Below, one piece after another: positions 8,859 through 16,886 of a stretch of DNA of 64,000 nucleotides. The notes beneath the pieces are model-generated. The model ran no database searches. It was not told where the DNA came from and worked only from the letters and a program-made list of their open reading frames with translations. The position numbers and the translations under genes were made by a program. Numbering within the stretch: the stretch's first letter is position 1; each line of letters opens with the position of its first letter. Origin of the DNA: Dyadobacter sp. UC 10 (lineage in GTDB: Bacteria > Bacteroidota > Bacteroidia > Cytophagales > Spirosomataceae); NCBI RefSeq assembly GCF_008369915.1, contig NZ_VSRN01000001.1, positions 124,001-188,000 on the forward strand, written 5' to 3'.

Positions 8859-10067
8859 TTATTCGATTTCCAAAAGCCGGTCCCTTACCAGCAGACAGGC
8901 TCCCAGAATTCCGGCACGCTCTCCGAGCCTGGATATTTTAAGCTTGGAATCGTTATTCACCAGACTTAATGAATACTTATTCAACGCTGTTTTGATTGGC
9001 AGGTACAAATAATCACCCGTTGAAACCAGGCTTCCTCCGAGCACGATCATTTCCGGGTTCAATACATTGATTAGGGCAGCAATACCGCGGCCGAGGTTTT
9101 CTCCAACCCGGGCAATCAGCTCGATTGCCAGCACATCGTCATTTAACGCCGCTTCTATAATGTCGTCCATTGTCACATCCTCCGGCTTGATGCCCCTGAC
9201 CGAAGTCAGTACCGAAGAAGAGCCGCCGGCGAGCTTCTCCTGAAACATCCGGGTGAGCGCCCAGCCCGAAGCTTCGGTTTCCAGGCAGCCTTTTTTTCCG
9301 CAATGACAGATCCGCTCGTTGTCAAAAATCGGGATGTGGCCTACTTCGCCGGCATACCCGGATTTGCCGTAATATACCTGCCCGTCGAAGAGGATACCGA
9401 CTCCAATGCCGTAATCGAGATTTAAAAACAGCACATCCTTCTCCTGCTCGACAACCCCCGCGCAAAATTCCCCGTAAGCCATTGCCCTGGAATCATTTTC
9501 CAGAAATACCGGAATGCCTACCTTTTCCCGGATGACACTGGCAAGGGGTTTGTCGTCGAAATGAAAAAAACTGTAACTATGCCCGGTCGTATAATTGATC
9601 CGCCCCGACAAGTTGATTCCAATGCCGAGTACCCGCTCTGCGGGAACATCCAGCTTTTCGACGAAATCCTGAATATAGCCACATAGCGATGCAAGGGACT
9701 CCGGTGTATTGTCGAGCCTGAACGGCAATTTTTCAGAAATGCGCACCAGGTTCTTCTGCAAATCCGACAGGCCAATATTAATATGGCTCTGCTTGACGTC
9801 GACACCGATAAAAAAAGCGGAGTCGGGCACGATCCCGTACAGATTGGGCTTCCTGCCTCCGGTTGATTCTATTTTGCCATAATCCTTTATCAGCCCCTCC
9901 GAAATGAGCTCGCTCACCAGTGACGTAACCTTCGGCACGCCTACATTCAGCTCTTTGCTCAGGTCAGGAAGCGTTGTATTTCCATTGTTTGCAAAATGTC
10001 TCAGAATAACCTTCTTAGGGTCCGACGGCTTCCCCCCGACACCCGTTAACCGAATCGTCCGACTCAT
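8859..10067 (-). CDS. ROK-family sugar-responsive repressor
   Basis: A 402-residue NagC/XylR-type regulator. Residues 1-75 form a winged helix (LPDLSKELNVGVPKVTSLVSEL). The remainder is a ROK sugar-kinase-like domain with the phosphate-binding segment near residue 90 and the zinc motif CHCGKKGCLE in the middle. Such proteins repress sugar genes until an amino sugar or its phosphate binds. The neighbouring epimerase and FucP-type permease suggest it controls this minus-strand sugar block. The gene is followed by the quinoprotein dehydrogenase and preceded by a heptad-repeat array. Kinase activity is unlikely given the DNA-binding domain. Confidence 0.88.
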   Translation of the reverse strand: MSRTIRLTGVGGKPSDPKKVILRHFANNGNTTLPDLSKELNVGVPKVTSLVSELISEGLIKDYGKIESTGGRKPNLYGIVPDSAFFIGVDVKQSHINIGLSDLQKNLVRISEKLPFRLDNTPESLASLCGYIQDFVEKLDVPAERVLGIGINLSGRINYTTGHSYSFFHFDDKPLASVIREKVGIPVFLENDSRAMAYGEFCAGVVEQEKDVLFLNLDYGIGVGILFDGQVYYGKSGYAGEVGHIPIFDNERICHCGKKGCLETEASGWALTRMFQEKLAGGSSSVLTSVRGIKPEDVTMDDIIEAALNDDVLAIELIARVGENLGRGIAALINVLNPEMIVLGGSLVSTGDYLYLPIKTALNKYSLSLVNNDSKLKISRLGERAGILGACLLVRDRLLEIE

Positions 10068-10120
10068 ATATTTTTGCTGTGATACTTGTCCAAACTTAGA
10101 TACTTTCAGAAATATAATGC

Positions 10121-10364
10121 AGCTTTTGGCTTTTGGCTATTAGCTTTTGGCCTTTAGCTGTTAGCTTTTAGCTATTAGCTGTTGGCTGTTGGCTTTGGGC
10201 TATTCGCTTTTAAGCGCCGGGATGAACCGTTCCCTGTGCATACTTTGTTAAAAACTAGAACTAAAATCAAAAAACTAAAAGCTAATAGCTAACGGCTAAT
10301 AGCTAATAGCAAATAGCTAACCGCCAACAGCCAACAGCCAACAGCCAACAGCTAACGCCTAACA
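10121..10364. repeat. Inverted arrays of degenerate heptamers, locus 1
   Basis: Thirteen consecutive 7-base units of type RGCTNTT (10121-10211) are followed by about 69 bases and then twelve complementary units of type GCYAAYA (10281-10364). The two arms could fold into one very long imperfect hairpin. Units vary at fixed positions but keep the 7-base register. The right arm runs into the 3' end of the FAD oxidoreductase gene and supplies its TAG stop. Because 7 is not a multiple of 3, stop triplets occur in all three frames. It is not a CRISPR array, as there are no spacers. Confidence 0.9.
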
Positions 10365-12082
10365 TCCGATTTCGGCCACTCGGTTTCTATACCGTTCTTT
10401 CTCACAAAATCCTGAAAACCAGCCAGCAAATCCTTCTTTTCCCGGACACTTTTCGGGCTCACATTTTTGTCCAGTGCATATCTGACCAATAACCCTACCG
10501 ACTCTCCAATGCTCCATTCAACCGGATGGAGGCGGTAACAGCCATTGGTAATGTGCGTGGTCCCGATATTTTTGTTGGCAGGAAGCAGGTTTTCCATCCT
10601 TACCGGCAACAGCGCACCGAGCGGGATCTGAAATGGCAGGGACGCGAAATCAATGTAATTGTCTCCGGCCGTGCTGGGGTGCAGGTCAATGTGGTAATAT
10701 CCGATCCCGACACTATCATAAAAATCAGCCGCTTTATTTCCTTCTTTTTTCCCGGTGATCATCGCCCGGTTATCCGCGCCCACATGTTCTTCTTTGATCG
10801 TAAAAACAGCCTTGATCCTTCTGGATTCGCGGATATACGGATATTTCGCCAAACCGTCTTCAGTCCCCATGATGTCTTTCCGCAGCCTGATACCATGCCA
10901 GCCTTTTCCGCCGTCGGGCCGGGGCGCTTCGGTTTGCAGCCAGTATAGCAATGACAAACTGAGCTGTTTTCCTCTTTCAAAATGTTTGTTGAAATCCGCG
11001 TCGCTCGCACCGATCAGGTTGCCCAGAAAATAATCGTTTTGCGGCCAGTTCACAATCGTGATATCGCCCGGGTAAGTGCCTTTTGCAAAATTTGCTTTGC
11101 TAATAATCCGCCGGTAGTTCCAGAGGTTCAGCTTGTCGCCCGTTGCAATGCCCTCAGGATGAAAGCCCAGCATTTTCGGCTCCAATGTTTTTGGATTGGA
11201 ATACGAAAGGTCCAGCAGCCTGCCCGACCAGGGTTTCGTCATTTTAGGGACAAAATTTTTCCAGAAATCATATTCCTTCGGCTTCTCTATCACATGATTT
11301 TCACCTGGAACATAGTCTATTGCAAAGCAAACCGTGAAAGCCTGGTTGTTTTCCGGATTGCCTTTTTCGGGTGCATGCAATTCCTGCGTTTCACTTTTCG
11401 CTTCTGTTCCGGTCACAAATTCAGTCCCGGTAAGTGGCAGTAAATCGCCCATTTCGGTTGCATCCACAAAATAAGGCGCTGCCAGCGTAAGCTTTTCTTT
11501 GCTTCGCAAACTCACCGCCTGCAATGCATTTACCTTGTTACCTTTTGCATCCGCGCCTGTTACCTTATGTTCCAGCAGCAGGCTCAGTTTCCCGTTGCTG
11601 ATGTACGGCGCAAACAAATCCGTTAAAACGGCGACCGCTACCCTAGGCTCGTGACAAAGTTTGGACACCGAACCGTCGCCGGGGTTCAGGTTTTTCCTAT
11701 CCTTTGCATCGGCTGTCAATGGATAATTTCTTTTGTAATAATCCCTGATATTATTCCTGAGATCGCGGTAAAGCTGCGTCGCACCGTGCGTTTCGATCCA
11801 GGGATGCTCGTCCGGCGGCACACCCTGCTGGCTGAGTTGTCCGCCCACCCAGTCCGTTTCCTCGGTCAATATTACCGACAGGCCATTCCTGAGGGCTGCG
11901 ATCGCGCAGGCACAGCCACCAAGCCCGCCTCCGGCCACCACCAGATCGGCGCTTATCTGCGTTTTACCGTTTACTGACTCTTTTTTTACTGGTTGACCTG
12001 TTGCGGGCAAACCGACCAAAGCGGCCGTGGCCAGCGTACCGCCGCCTATTGTAATATGTTCAATGAAATTTCTGCGATTCAT
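10352..12082 (-). CDS. FAD-dependent oxidoreductase, secreted (FAD_oxidored type)
   Basis: A 576-residue flavoprotein. The N-terminus carries a twin-arginine-like signal (RRNF followed by a Gly/Ala-rich segment), suggesting folded export. An FAD-binding Rossmann motif VVAGGGLGGCACAIAALRNG follows near residue 50, with a YFVDATEMGDLL segment near 210. The family (FAD-dependent oxidoreductases of the PF12831 type) is common in glycan loci but its reaction is mostly unknown. It lies downstream of the epimerase and permease genes on the same strand. Its last residues and TAG stop are encoded by the first units of the heptad-repeat array, so the C-terminus was probably reshaped by the repeat. Confidence 0.82.
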   Translation of the reverse strand: MNRRNFIEHITIGGGTLATAALVGLPATGQPVKKESVNGKTQISADLVVAGGGLGGCACAIAALRNGLSVILTEETDWVGGQLSQQGVPPDEHPWIETHGATQLYRDLRNNIRDYYKRNYPLTADAKDRKNLNPGDGSVSKLCHEPRVAVAVLTDLFAPYISNGKLSLLLEHKVTGADAKGNKVNALQAVSLRSKEKLTLAAPYFVDATEMGDLLPLTGTEFVTGTEAKSETQELHAPEKGNPENNQAFTVCFAIDYVPGENHVIEKPKEYDFWKNFVPKMTKPWSGRLLDLSYSNPKTLEPKMLGFHPEGIATGDKLNLWNYRRIISKANFAKGTYPGDITIVNWPQNDYFLGNLIGASDADFNKHFERGKQLSLSLLYWLQTEAPRPDGGKGWHGIRLRKDIMGTEDGLAKYPYIRESRRIKAVFTIKEEHVGADNRAMITGKKEGNKAADFYDSVGIGYYHIDLHPSTAGDNYIDFASLPFQIPLGALLPVRMENLLPANKNIGTTHITNGCYRLHPVEWSIGESVGLLVRYALDKNVSPKSVREKKDLLAGFQDFVRKNGIETEWPKSDVRR

Positions 12083-12377
12083 ATTTTTAAAATCTAAGAT
12101 AAAACTTCCCGGCGCTCAGCTCATTTCGACATTATCTATCAGAGCGAGTGGGTTCCGGACTGCGATAATACTGCCGATCCGCCTTATACGTATTGTTCCG
12201 GTAGCAACTCCCGGCGCAGCTGATTGACCTGTTCATAAAATTTTGCATCATTACGTCATTACATTATTGGGGGTTTAGTTAAATAATATTCTGCCTGGCA
12301 GTACAGCCATAGAAGCAGGTAGTCGTTCAGAAGCATTTAATTTATCGTATTTAGGCATAGTCAATCCAATCACCATT

Positions 12378-13628
12378 TTACAAGTTGCTGAATTTCGACT
12401 TGTAGCCACTCAGTCCATAAAAAAGGATATAACTATAACACGCCACTGGCAGCACAAATGCAATCGTCCAGCTGGTATTGTCGATCAGCATCCCCTGACA
12501 AAATGAAATAACGGCCCCGCCTGCAATAGCAGCAGAAAGCAGTCCCGACGCCTGGGTCGTGTACTTTCCCAACCCGTTTACGGCCAGTGAAAAAATGATG
12601 GCAAACATCACCGAGTTGCAAAAACCTACCGCGATCATGCTCCAGACGGCCACATAACCGCTGGTATTTATGGAAAGTATCACAAGGACGATCGCCAGCC
12701 CGGCACATACAGAAAGCATCACCGACGCCTTGACCGACTTTAGCAGGACCGCCCCGATCAATCGCCCCACGAGCATGCCGCCCCAGTAAAATGCGACAAA
12801 ATTGTTTGCAGCGCTTTCTGTTGTTTTCAGAAGATCGGCAATATAGTTTGTCAGGAAAGTCCCCACTGAAACCTCCGCACCTACATAAAAAAACAGACCG
12901 AATATTCCATAATTAAGATTTCTGAAAGCAAAAATACCTTTTGCGGAATTTTGGTCTTCAACATTATTACTTTCTTCAACCTCGATTTCAGGAAGCGCTA
13001 ACCTGCTCACAATGAATGCAATAATTACGAGTACTGCGGCGATACCCAGATACGGATATTTAACCGCCGCACTGGACGCGGCCGACGTTTGCAGAGGCGC
13101 GAGAATGTAATAGGCACCAAACAAAGGGGCCGTAGTGGTACCGATCGACCCCACACCCTGAATGAGCGTTAGTCGCGAGGATGCGGTTTTTGCCGCTCCC
13201 AAAACGGTGATGTAAGGATTGGCAGCTACCTGAAGAAGCACGATACCGATTGCTAAAACAAAGAGCGCCGCCAGAAACAAAGCGTATTGATGCATGACCG
13301 CAGCAGGAAAAAACAACAACGCACCCAGTGCAGCAATCGAGAAACCGAGCACCATTCCCTTCTTATATCCCACGCCTCCCACTATCCTGCCAGCCGGAAT
13401 GGAAACGATTCCGTACGTCAGGAAAAAATAGAACTGTACCAGCGACGATTCTGCATAGTTTAGCCTGAATCCTTTTTTGAAAAACGGGACAAGCGTGTCG
13501 TTCAGGCAGGTGATAAAGCCCATCATGAAATACAACACCGCGAGCGTGATCAACGCGGGAGTATAACTCCGCACCTGCCGGTCGGCCGGCCCGGAGCTGA
13601 TTGCATTGCCAACGGGAATTCCTGCCAT
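12378..13628 (-). CDS. FucP/NagP-type sugar:H+ symporter
   Basis: A 416-residue major facilitator protein with about twelve membrane segments. The N-terminal half contains TCLNDTLVPFFKKGF and then the GRIVGGVGYKKGM loop, both typical of the fucose/glucose/galactose permease family. It should import a monosaccharide or amino sugar across the inner membrane. I chose the ATG at 13628 because it follows the epimerase stop codon by one base, making the two genes translationally coupled; a longer frame upstream would run through epimerase sequence. Coupling to the epimerase points to N-acetylmannosamine or a related 2-epimerisable sugar as substrate. Confidence 0.86.
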   Translation of the reverse strand: MAGIPVGNAISSGPADRQVRSYTPALITLAVLYFMMGFITCLNDTLVPFFKKGFRLNYAESSLVQFYFFLTYGIVSIPAGRIVGGVGYKKGMVLGFSIAALGALLFFPAAVMHQYALFLAALFVLAIGIVLLQVAANPYITVLGAAKTASSRLTLIQGVGSIGTTTAPLFGAYYILAPLQTSAASSAAVKYPYLGIAAVLVIIAFIVSRLALPEIEVEESNNVEDQNSAKGIFAFRNLNYGIFGLFFYVGAEVSVGTFLTNYIADLLKTTESAANNFVAFYWGGMLVGRLIGAVLLKSVKASVMLSVCAGLAIVLVILSINTSGYVAVWSMIAVGFCNSVMFAIIFSLAVNGLGKYTTQASGLLSAAIAGGAVISFCQGMLIDNTSWTIAFVLPVACYSYILFYGLSGYKSKFSNL

Positions 13629-13629
13629 A

Positions 13630-14823
13630 TTATGAAAATTGAATCTCCGACGATTTTTTCTCCCTGATTGCTTCCAAAGTCTTCCAGCACTGGTACAGTC
13701 CGCGGGGAACATGGAAACAACCTTTCCATTTACCGCCTTTCAGAGGCAAAAGTACTTCTCCCTGGCGGTTAAGGTACCCAAACCACTCCGGATTTTGCTG
13801 GTCTGCAAAATGCGTCCATGTGTATTCATGTACTTTTTCAAACCAGGCCCAGCACCTTTCGTCACCTGTATGCAAATAACCTTTCAACAGGCTGATCAGC
13901 GTTTCGATATGCACCCACCAAAGCTTCTGGTCCCATTCGAGCTGCTGCGGCGGCAGGCCCTTTACATCCAGAAAATAATATATCCCGCCATACTTTTTGT
14001 CCCAGCCAAATTCCAGGATATCCAGGGTGATGTTTGTTGCCTGCTGTGCCAACTCTTTATTATTGGAACGCTCCGCAAGGTCCATCAAAAACCACATGGC
14101 TTCGATAGCGTGCCCGGGGTTTATCAAACGCCCCTCAAAGGAATCTGAAAAATGCCCGTCGGGCGTAATATTTTCCAGTATCAGGCCGAACTCCGGACGA
14201 TAGAATTCATGGAGGATCGCATTGATCCCGTTCTGAATGGTACTTTCTACCAGTTCGGGGAGGAGCAAATGTTCAATCTCCAGCACCAGGTTGCACAGTA
14301 TCATGGGAAGGGCAAAACCCTTCAGAGGACGGGTTCCCGGAAAATTTTTATCATAAATACCTTTCGGATTTTCTTTCCTGCTCAAAATCCTGTGAAAAGT
14401 ATCCACCGAAATCCGGGCATGTTCCGGGTTTTGTGTGGCTTTATACAGCTGCCCGAATGCCATGGAAGCAAAACAGTCGGAAAAAATATTGTAGGACTGT
14501 GTAAGCGGCGCACCCTCGCGACTCAGCGAAAAATACCAGTCCCCATTTTGGTCCCGCCCGTATTTTTCAAGAAACCCGGCACCAAGCAGCGCAGTATCGA
14601 GCCACTCCTGCTTTTGTTCCACTTTATTATATAACATGGAAAAGCACCAGACCTGGCGGCATTGAAGCCAGACAAACTTATCCGTATCAAACACATTTCC
14701 GTGACTGTCCAGGCAAGTGAAGTAACCTCCATACCGGACATCCGGCGAGTGCTGTGCCCAGAACGGGATCACGTTGTTTAATAAACCGCCCCGATACAGA
14801 TCTATGTAACTGTCAATTTCCAT
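13630..14823 (-). CDS. N-acylglucosamine 2-epimerase family protein
   Basis: A 397-residue cytoplasmic (alpha/alpha)6-barrel protein of the AGE/renin-binding family. Conserved pieces are RQVWCFSMLY near residue 56, INPGHAIEAMWFLMDLAE near 236 (catalytic-type His), WVHIETLISLLKGY near 305 and FHVPRGLYQCW near 375 (second catalytic-type His). The family interconverts N-acetylglucosamine and N-acetylmannosamine, or epimerises mannose or cellobiose. The coupled permease and ROK regulator favour an amino-sugar route, but no N-acetylneuraminate lyase or sialidase is present in the window, so the true substrate is open. Confidence 0.85.
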   Translation of the reverse strand: MEIDSYIDLYRGGLLNNVIPFWAQHSPDVRYGGYFTCLDSHGNVFDTDKFVWLQCRQVWCFSMLYNKVEQKQEWLDTALLGAGFLEKYGRDQNGDWYFSLSREGAPLTQSYNIFSDCFASMAFGQLYKATQNPEHARISVDTFHRILSRKENPKGIYDKNFPGTRPLKGFALPMILCNLVLEIEHLLLPELVESTIQNGINAILHEFYRPEFGLILENITPDGHFSDSFEGRLINPGHAIEAMWFLMDLAERSNNKELAQQATNITLDILEFGWDKKYGGIYYFLDVKGLPPQQLEWDQKLWWVHIETLISLLKGYLHTGDERCWAWFEKVHEYTWTHFADQQNPEWFGYLNRQGEVLLPLKGGKWKGCFHVPRGLYQCWKTLEAIREKKSSEIQFS

Positions 14824-15132
14824 GCGCTGTAAAATTCGGCAGTGTTAATATTATATATTATTTAGTATGAAGCAAATATTGTTATTAAATATTAAGTTTT
14901 CAAATATTTAAGAAACAAAATATCACACGCATTAATATACAGCAACTTTATTTACGTCAGACTAAAAGATGCCATACACTCCCCTGCTGACACATCTCAT
15001 TACTTCGGACTGGTTACCAGCGGGAATGCGTGTATTCTTTTTTTAAAATTATTTTAATGAACAGGTAGGGTGTTATAATAAAATTTTGTCTCCATCGTAA
15101 CGGTGTACTTAATATTCGTCAGATTGGAAAAG
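14824..15132. promoter_or_regulatory. Divergent promoter region, epimerase / ECF sigma
   Basis: This AT-rich gap of about 310 bases separates the minus-strand epimerase operon from the plus-strand ECF sigma gene and must hold both promoters. No small gene is convincing. A TAATAAAATTTTG stretch at about 15077-15089 resembles the Bacteroidota -7 box (TAnnTTTG) for the sigma gene. No clear ROK operator palindrome was found by eye. Confidence 0.35.
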
Positions 15133-15798
15133 ATGCAGAATATGAATTTGACTGAGGTCTTCGGAGAAAGGGGTTTGATTCAGGCAAATTCCGAAGGTGA
15201 TCAGAAAGCCAGCCCTGATTCGCCCGTGGACAAGGAGTTTTTTATTAAAAGCGTATTTCAGACAGACGTCAAAAAAGGCTATGACCTGTTGTTCTCGCAC
15301 TACTATACCCCCCTGTGCAGCCACGCGGTGCGGTACGTATATTCCCGGGAGGTTGCTGAGGATATTGTGTCCGAAGTTTTTTTATCCTTCTGGAAGAAGG
15401 CTGTACATGAGCACATTTCCACTTCATTTCGCGCTTACCTGTTTATATCGGTCCGTAACAAATGCTTCACTTACCTGAAGTGGGAATTGAAGAACGAAAT
15501 GGCCGAAGAACTTGAAGAGGCAACCGTTGCATCGCTGCATATGCAACCCGACCGCCTCATGGAATTTGACGAGCTCTACACGAAGATCGAAAAGATTATC
15601 GGCGGGTTTCCTCCCCAAAACCAGAAAGTTTTCATTATGAGCCGGTTTGCAGGAAAATCCTATCAGGAAATAGCAGATAAGCTTCAGATATCCAAAAAAG
15701 CGGTTGAAGCACATATCAGCAAGGCACTGAACGAGTTAAGAAAAGCGCTCAAAGGCCACAGCCTGCTCATGATCATGGGCTTTTCAGAATTGTTTTAA
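15133..15798 (+). CDS. ECF RNA polymerase sigma factor
   Basis: A 221-residue ECF sigma factor of the expanded Bacteroidota group. Region 2 lies about residues 45-110 (YDLLFSHYYTPLCSHAVRYV, then AEDIVSEVFLSFW). Region 4 lies about 150-210 (NQKVFIMSRFAGKSYQEIA, then ISKKAVEAHISKALNELRKAL). It directs polymerase to the adjacent glycan-uptake promoter when released by the FecR protein encoded next. I prefer the ATG at 15133, preceded by GGAAAAG, over a GTG 30 bases upstream; an ATG at 15142 is also possible. The pairing with FecR and an STN-bearing SusC is the usual trans-envelope signalling set. Confidence 0.9.
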   Translation: MQNMNLTEVFGERGLIQANSEGDQKASPDSPVDKEFFIKSVFQTDVKKGYDLLFSHYYTPLCSHAVRYVYSREVAEDIVSEVFLSFWKKAVHEHISTSFRAYLFISVRNKCFTYLKWELKNEMAEELEEATVASLHMQPDRLMEFDELYTKIEKIIGGFPPQNQKVFIMSRFAGKSYQEIADKLQISKKAVEAHISKALNELRKALKGHSLLMIMGFSELF

Positions 15799-15863
15799 TC
15801 CCCAGAATCTATGGTTTTAAAAGTCGTCCCTGACCTTTTGCCCTATTTCTAAAAAAATAAAAA

Positions 15864-16859
15864 ATGAGACCAGAACTCACAAAACATACTGTCTTCATCT
15901 ACTTCTCGGGTGATGCAACCGCTCTTCAGAAACAATTGATCGGGGAATGGCTGACGGATAAACAAAATGTAGAGATCTATTTTGAATGGCTGGAAGAGTG
16001 GGAAAAAACGCAACTCCAGTTTCAGCCCGACACAATGGCTGCCCTGGCCAGGGTTACTGAAAAAATACTTCAGAAAGATGAACCAGGCTCAACGCAGGCA
16101 GTAATTCCAATCCGGAAAATTTCCCGCAAAACGATTTTCCTGTGGGCAGCAGCCAGTCTGTTCGTCATGGGTTTCGGCCTGTATACAGGCAAGGACTTCT
16201 TCCTCTACCGGACTTATGAAACTGCTTTCGGTGAGGTTAGCAAGTTTGCCCTTGAAGACAGCAGCATCGTTTCGTTAAATGCTAATTCTACCTTGAAAGT
16301 CCCCAGATGGGGCTTTGGCGAATCTACCAGGCACGTGTACCTGGAAGGGGAGGCTGAATTTTCTGTGAAACATACCATTGACCATCAGCTTTTCAGAGTG
16401 CATACCGCGGATAACAGCCTGATCACCGTATTGGGGACAGAGTTCGTTGTGTACACCCGTCCCAAGCAAACGAATGTGGTACTCAATAAAGGCAAGGTGG
16501 AATTGTCGTCGTATGCAAGGGAAAAGCCCCTCACCATGGCCCCCGGCGACCGTGCGACTATTGAAAAAGACGGCGCTATCAAAATTGAAAAGCTAACGAA
16601 AACGGAGGTTGTGCAGCATTCGGCATGGAAGGAACACCGGTTCGTTTTCGACGATACGCCCCTGCTGGAAGTGGCGGCCAAAATCCGCGAGGTATTTGGG
16701 GTAATAGTCAAGATCAAAGACAAAACCCTGGCAACCCGCACTGCAACGGGATCTTTCCCGGCCAGGAATGCCGAAGAGCTGCTGACGAGCATGTCCTATA
16801 TGTACAGTTTTGAAATAACAAGGACCGAAAACAAGATCATTTTAATTCCTAACCCTTAA
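15864..16859 (+). CDS. FecR-family anti-sigma factor
   Basis: A 331-residue inner-membrane regulator. Residues 1-75 form the cytoplasmic sigma-binding part, a single membrane segment spans about 90-110 (FLWAAASLFVMGFGLYTG), residues about 115-210 form the FecR domain, and the last 70 residues match DUF4974, which receives the signal from the STN domain of the partner receptor. It lies 65 bases after the ECF sigma gene and 27 bases before the SusC gene. In the known mechanism, substrate binding at the receptor triggers release of the sigma factor. Nothing unusual is seen in domain order or length. Confidence 0.92.
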   Translation: MRPELTKHTVFIYFSGDATALQKQLIGEWLTDKQNVEIYFEWLEEWEKTQLQFQPDTMAALARVTEKILQKDEPGSTQAVIPIRKISRKTIFLWAAASLFVMGFGLYTGKDFFLYRTYETAFGEVSKFALEDSSIVSLNANSTLKVPRWGFGESTRHVYLEGEAEFSVKHTIDHQLFRVHTADNSLITVLGTEFVVYTRPKQTNVVLNKGKVELSSYAREKPLTMAPGDRATIEKDGAIKIEKLTKTEVVQHSAWKEHRFVFDDTPLLEVAAKIREVFGVIVKIKDKTLATRTATGSFPARNAEELLTSMSYMYSFEITRTENKIILIPNP

Positions 16860-16886
16860 TTATAATCCATCCTAACCTGCCGATTT

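Noticed and set aside
10121..10364. CRISPR array
   Set aside because: Units are 7 bases, contiguous and without spacers, and no cas gene is nearby.
10352..14823. Sialic-acid utilisation operon
   Set aside because: Epimerase and permease fit, but the lyase, kinase and sialidase expected of such an operon are absent.
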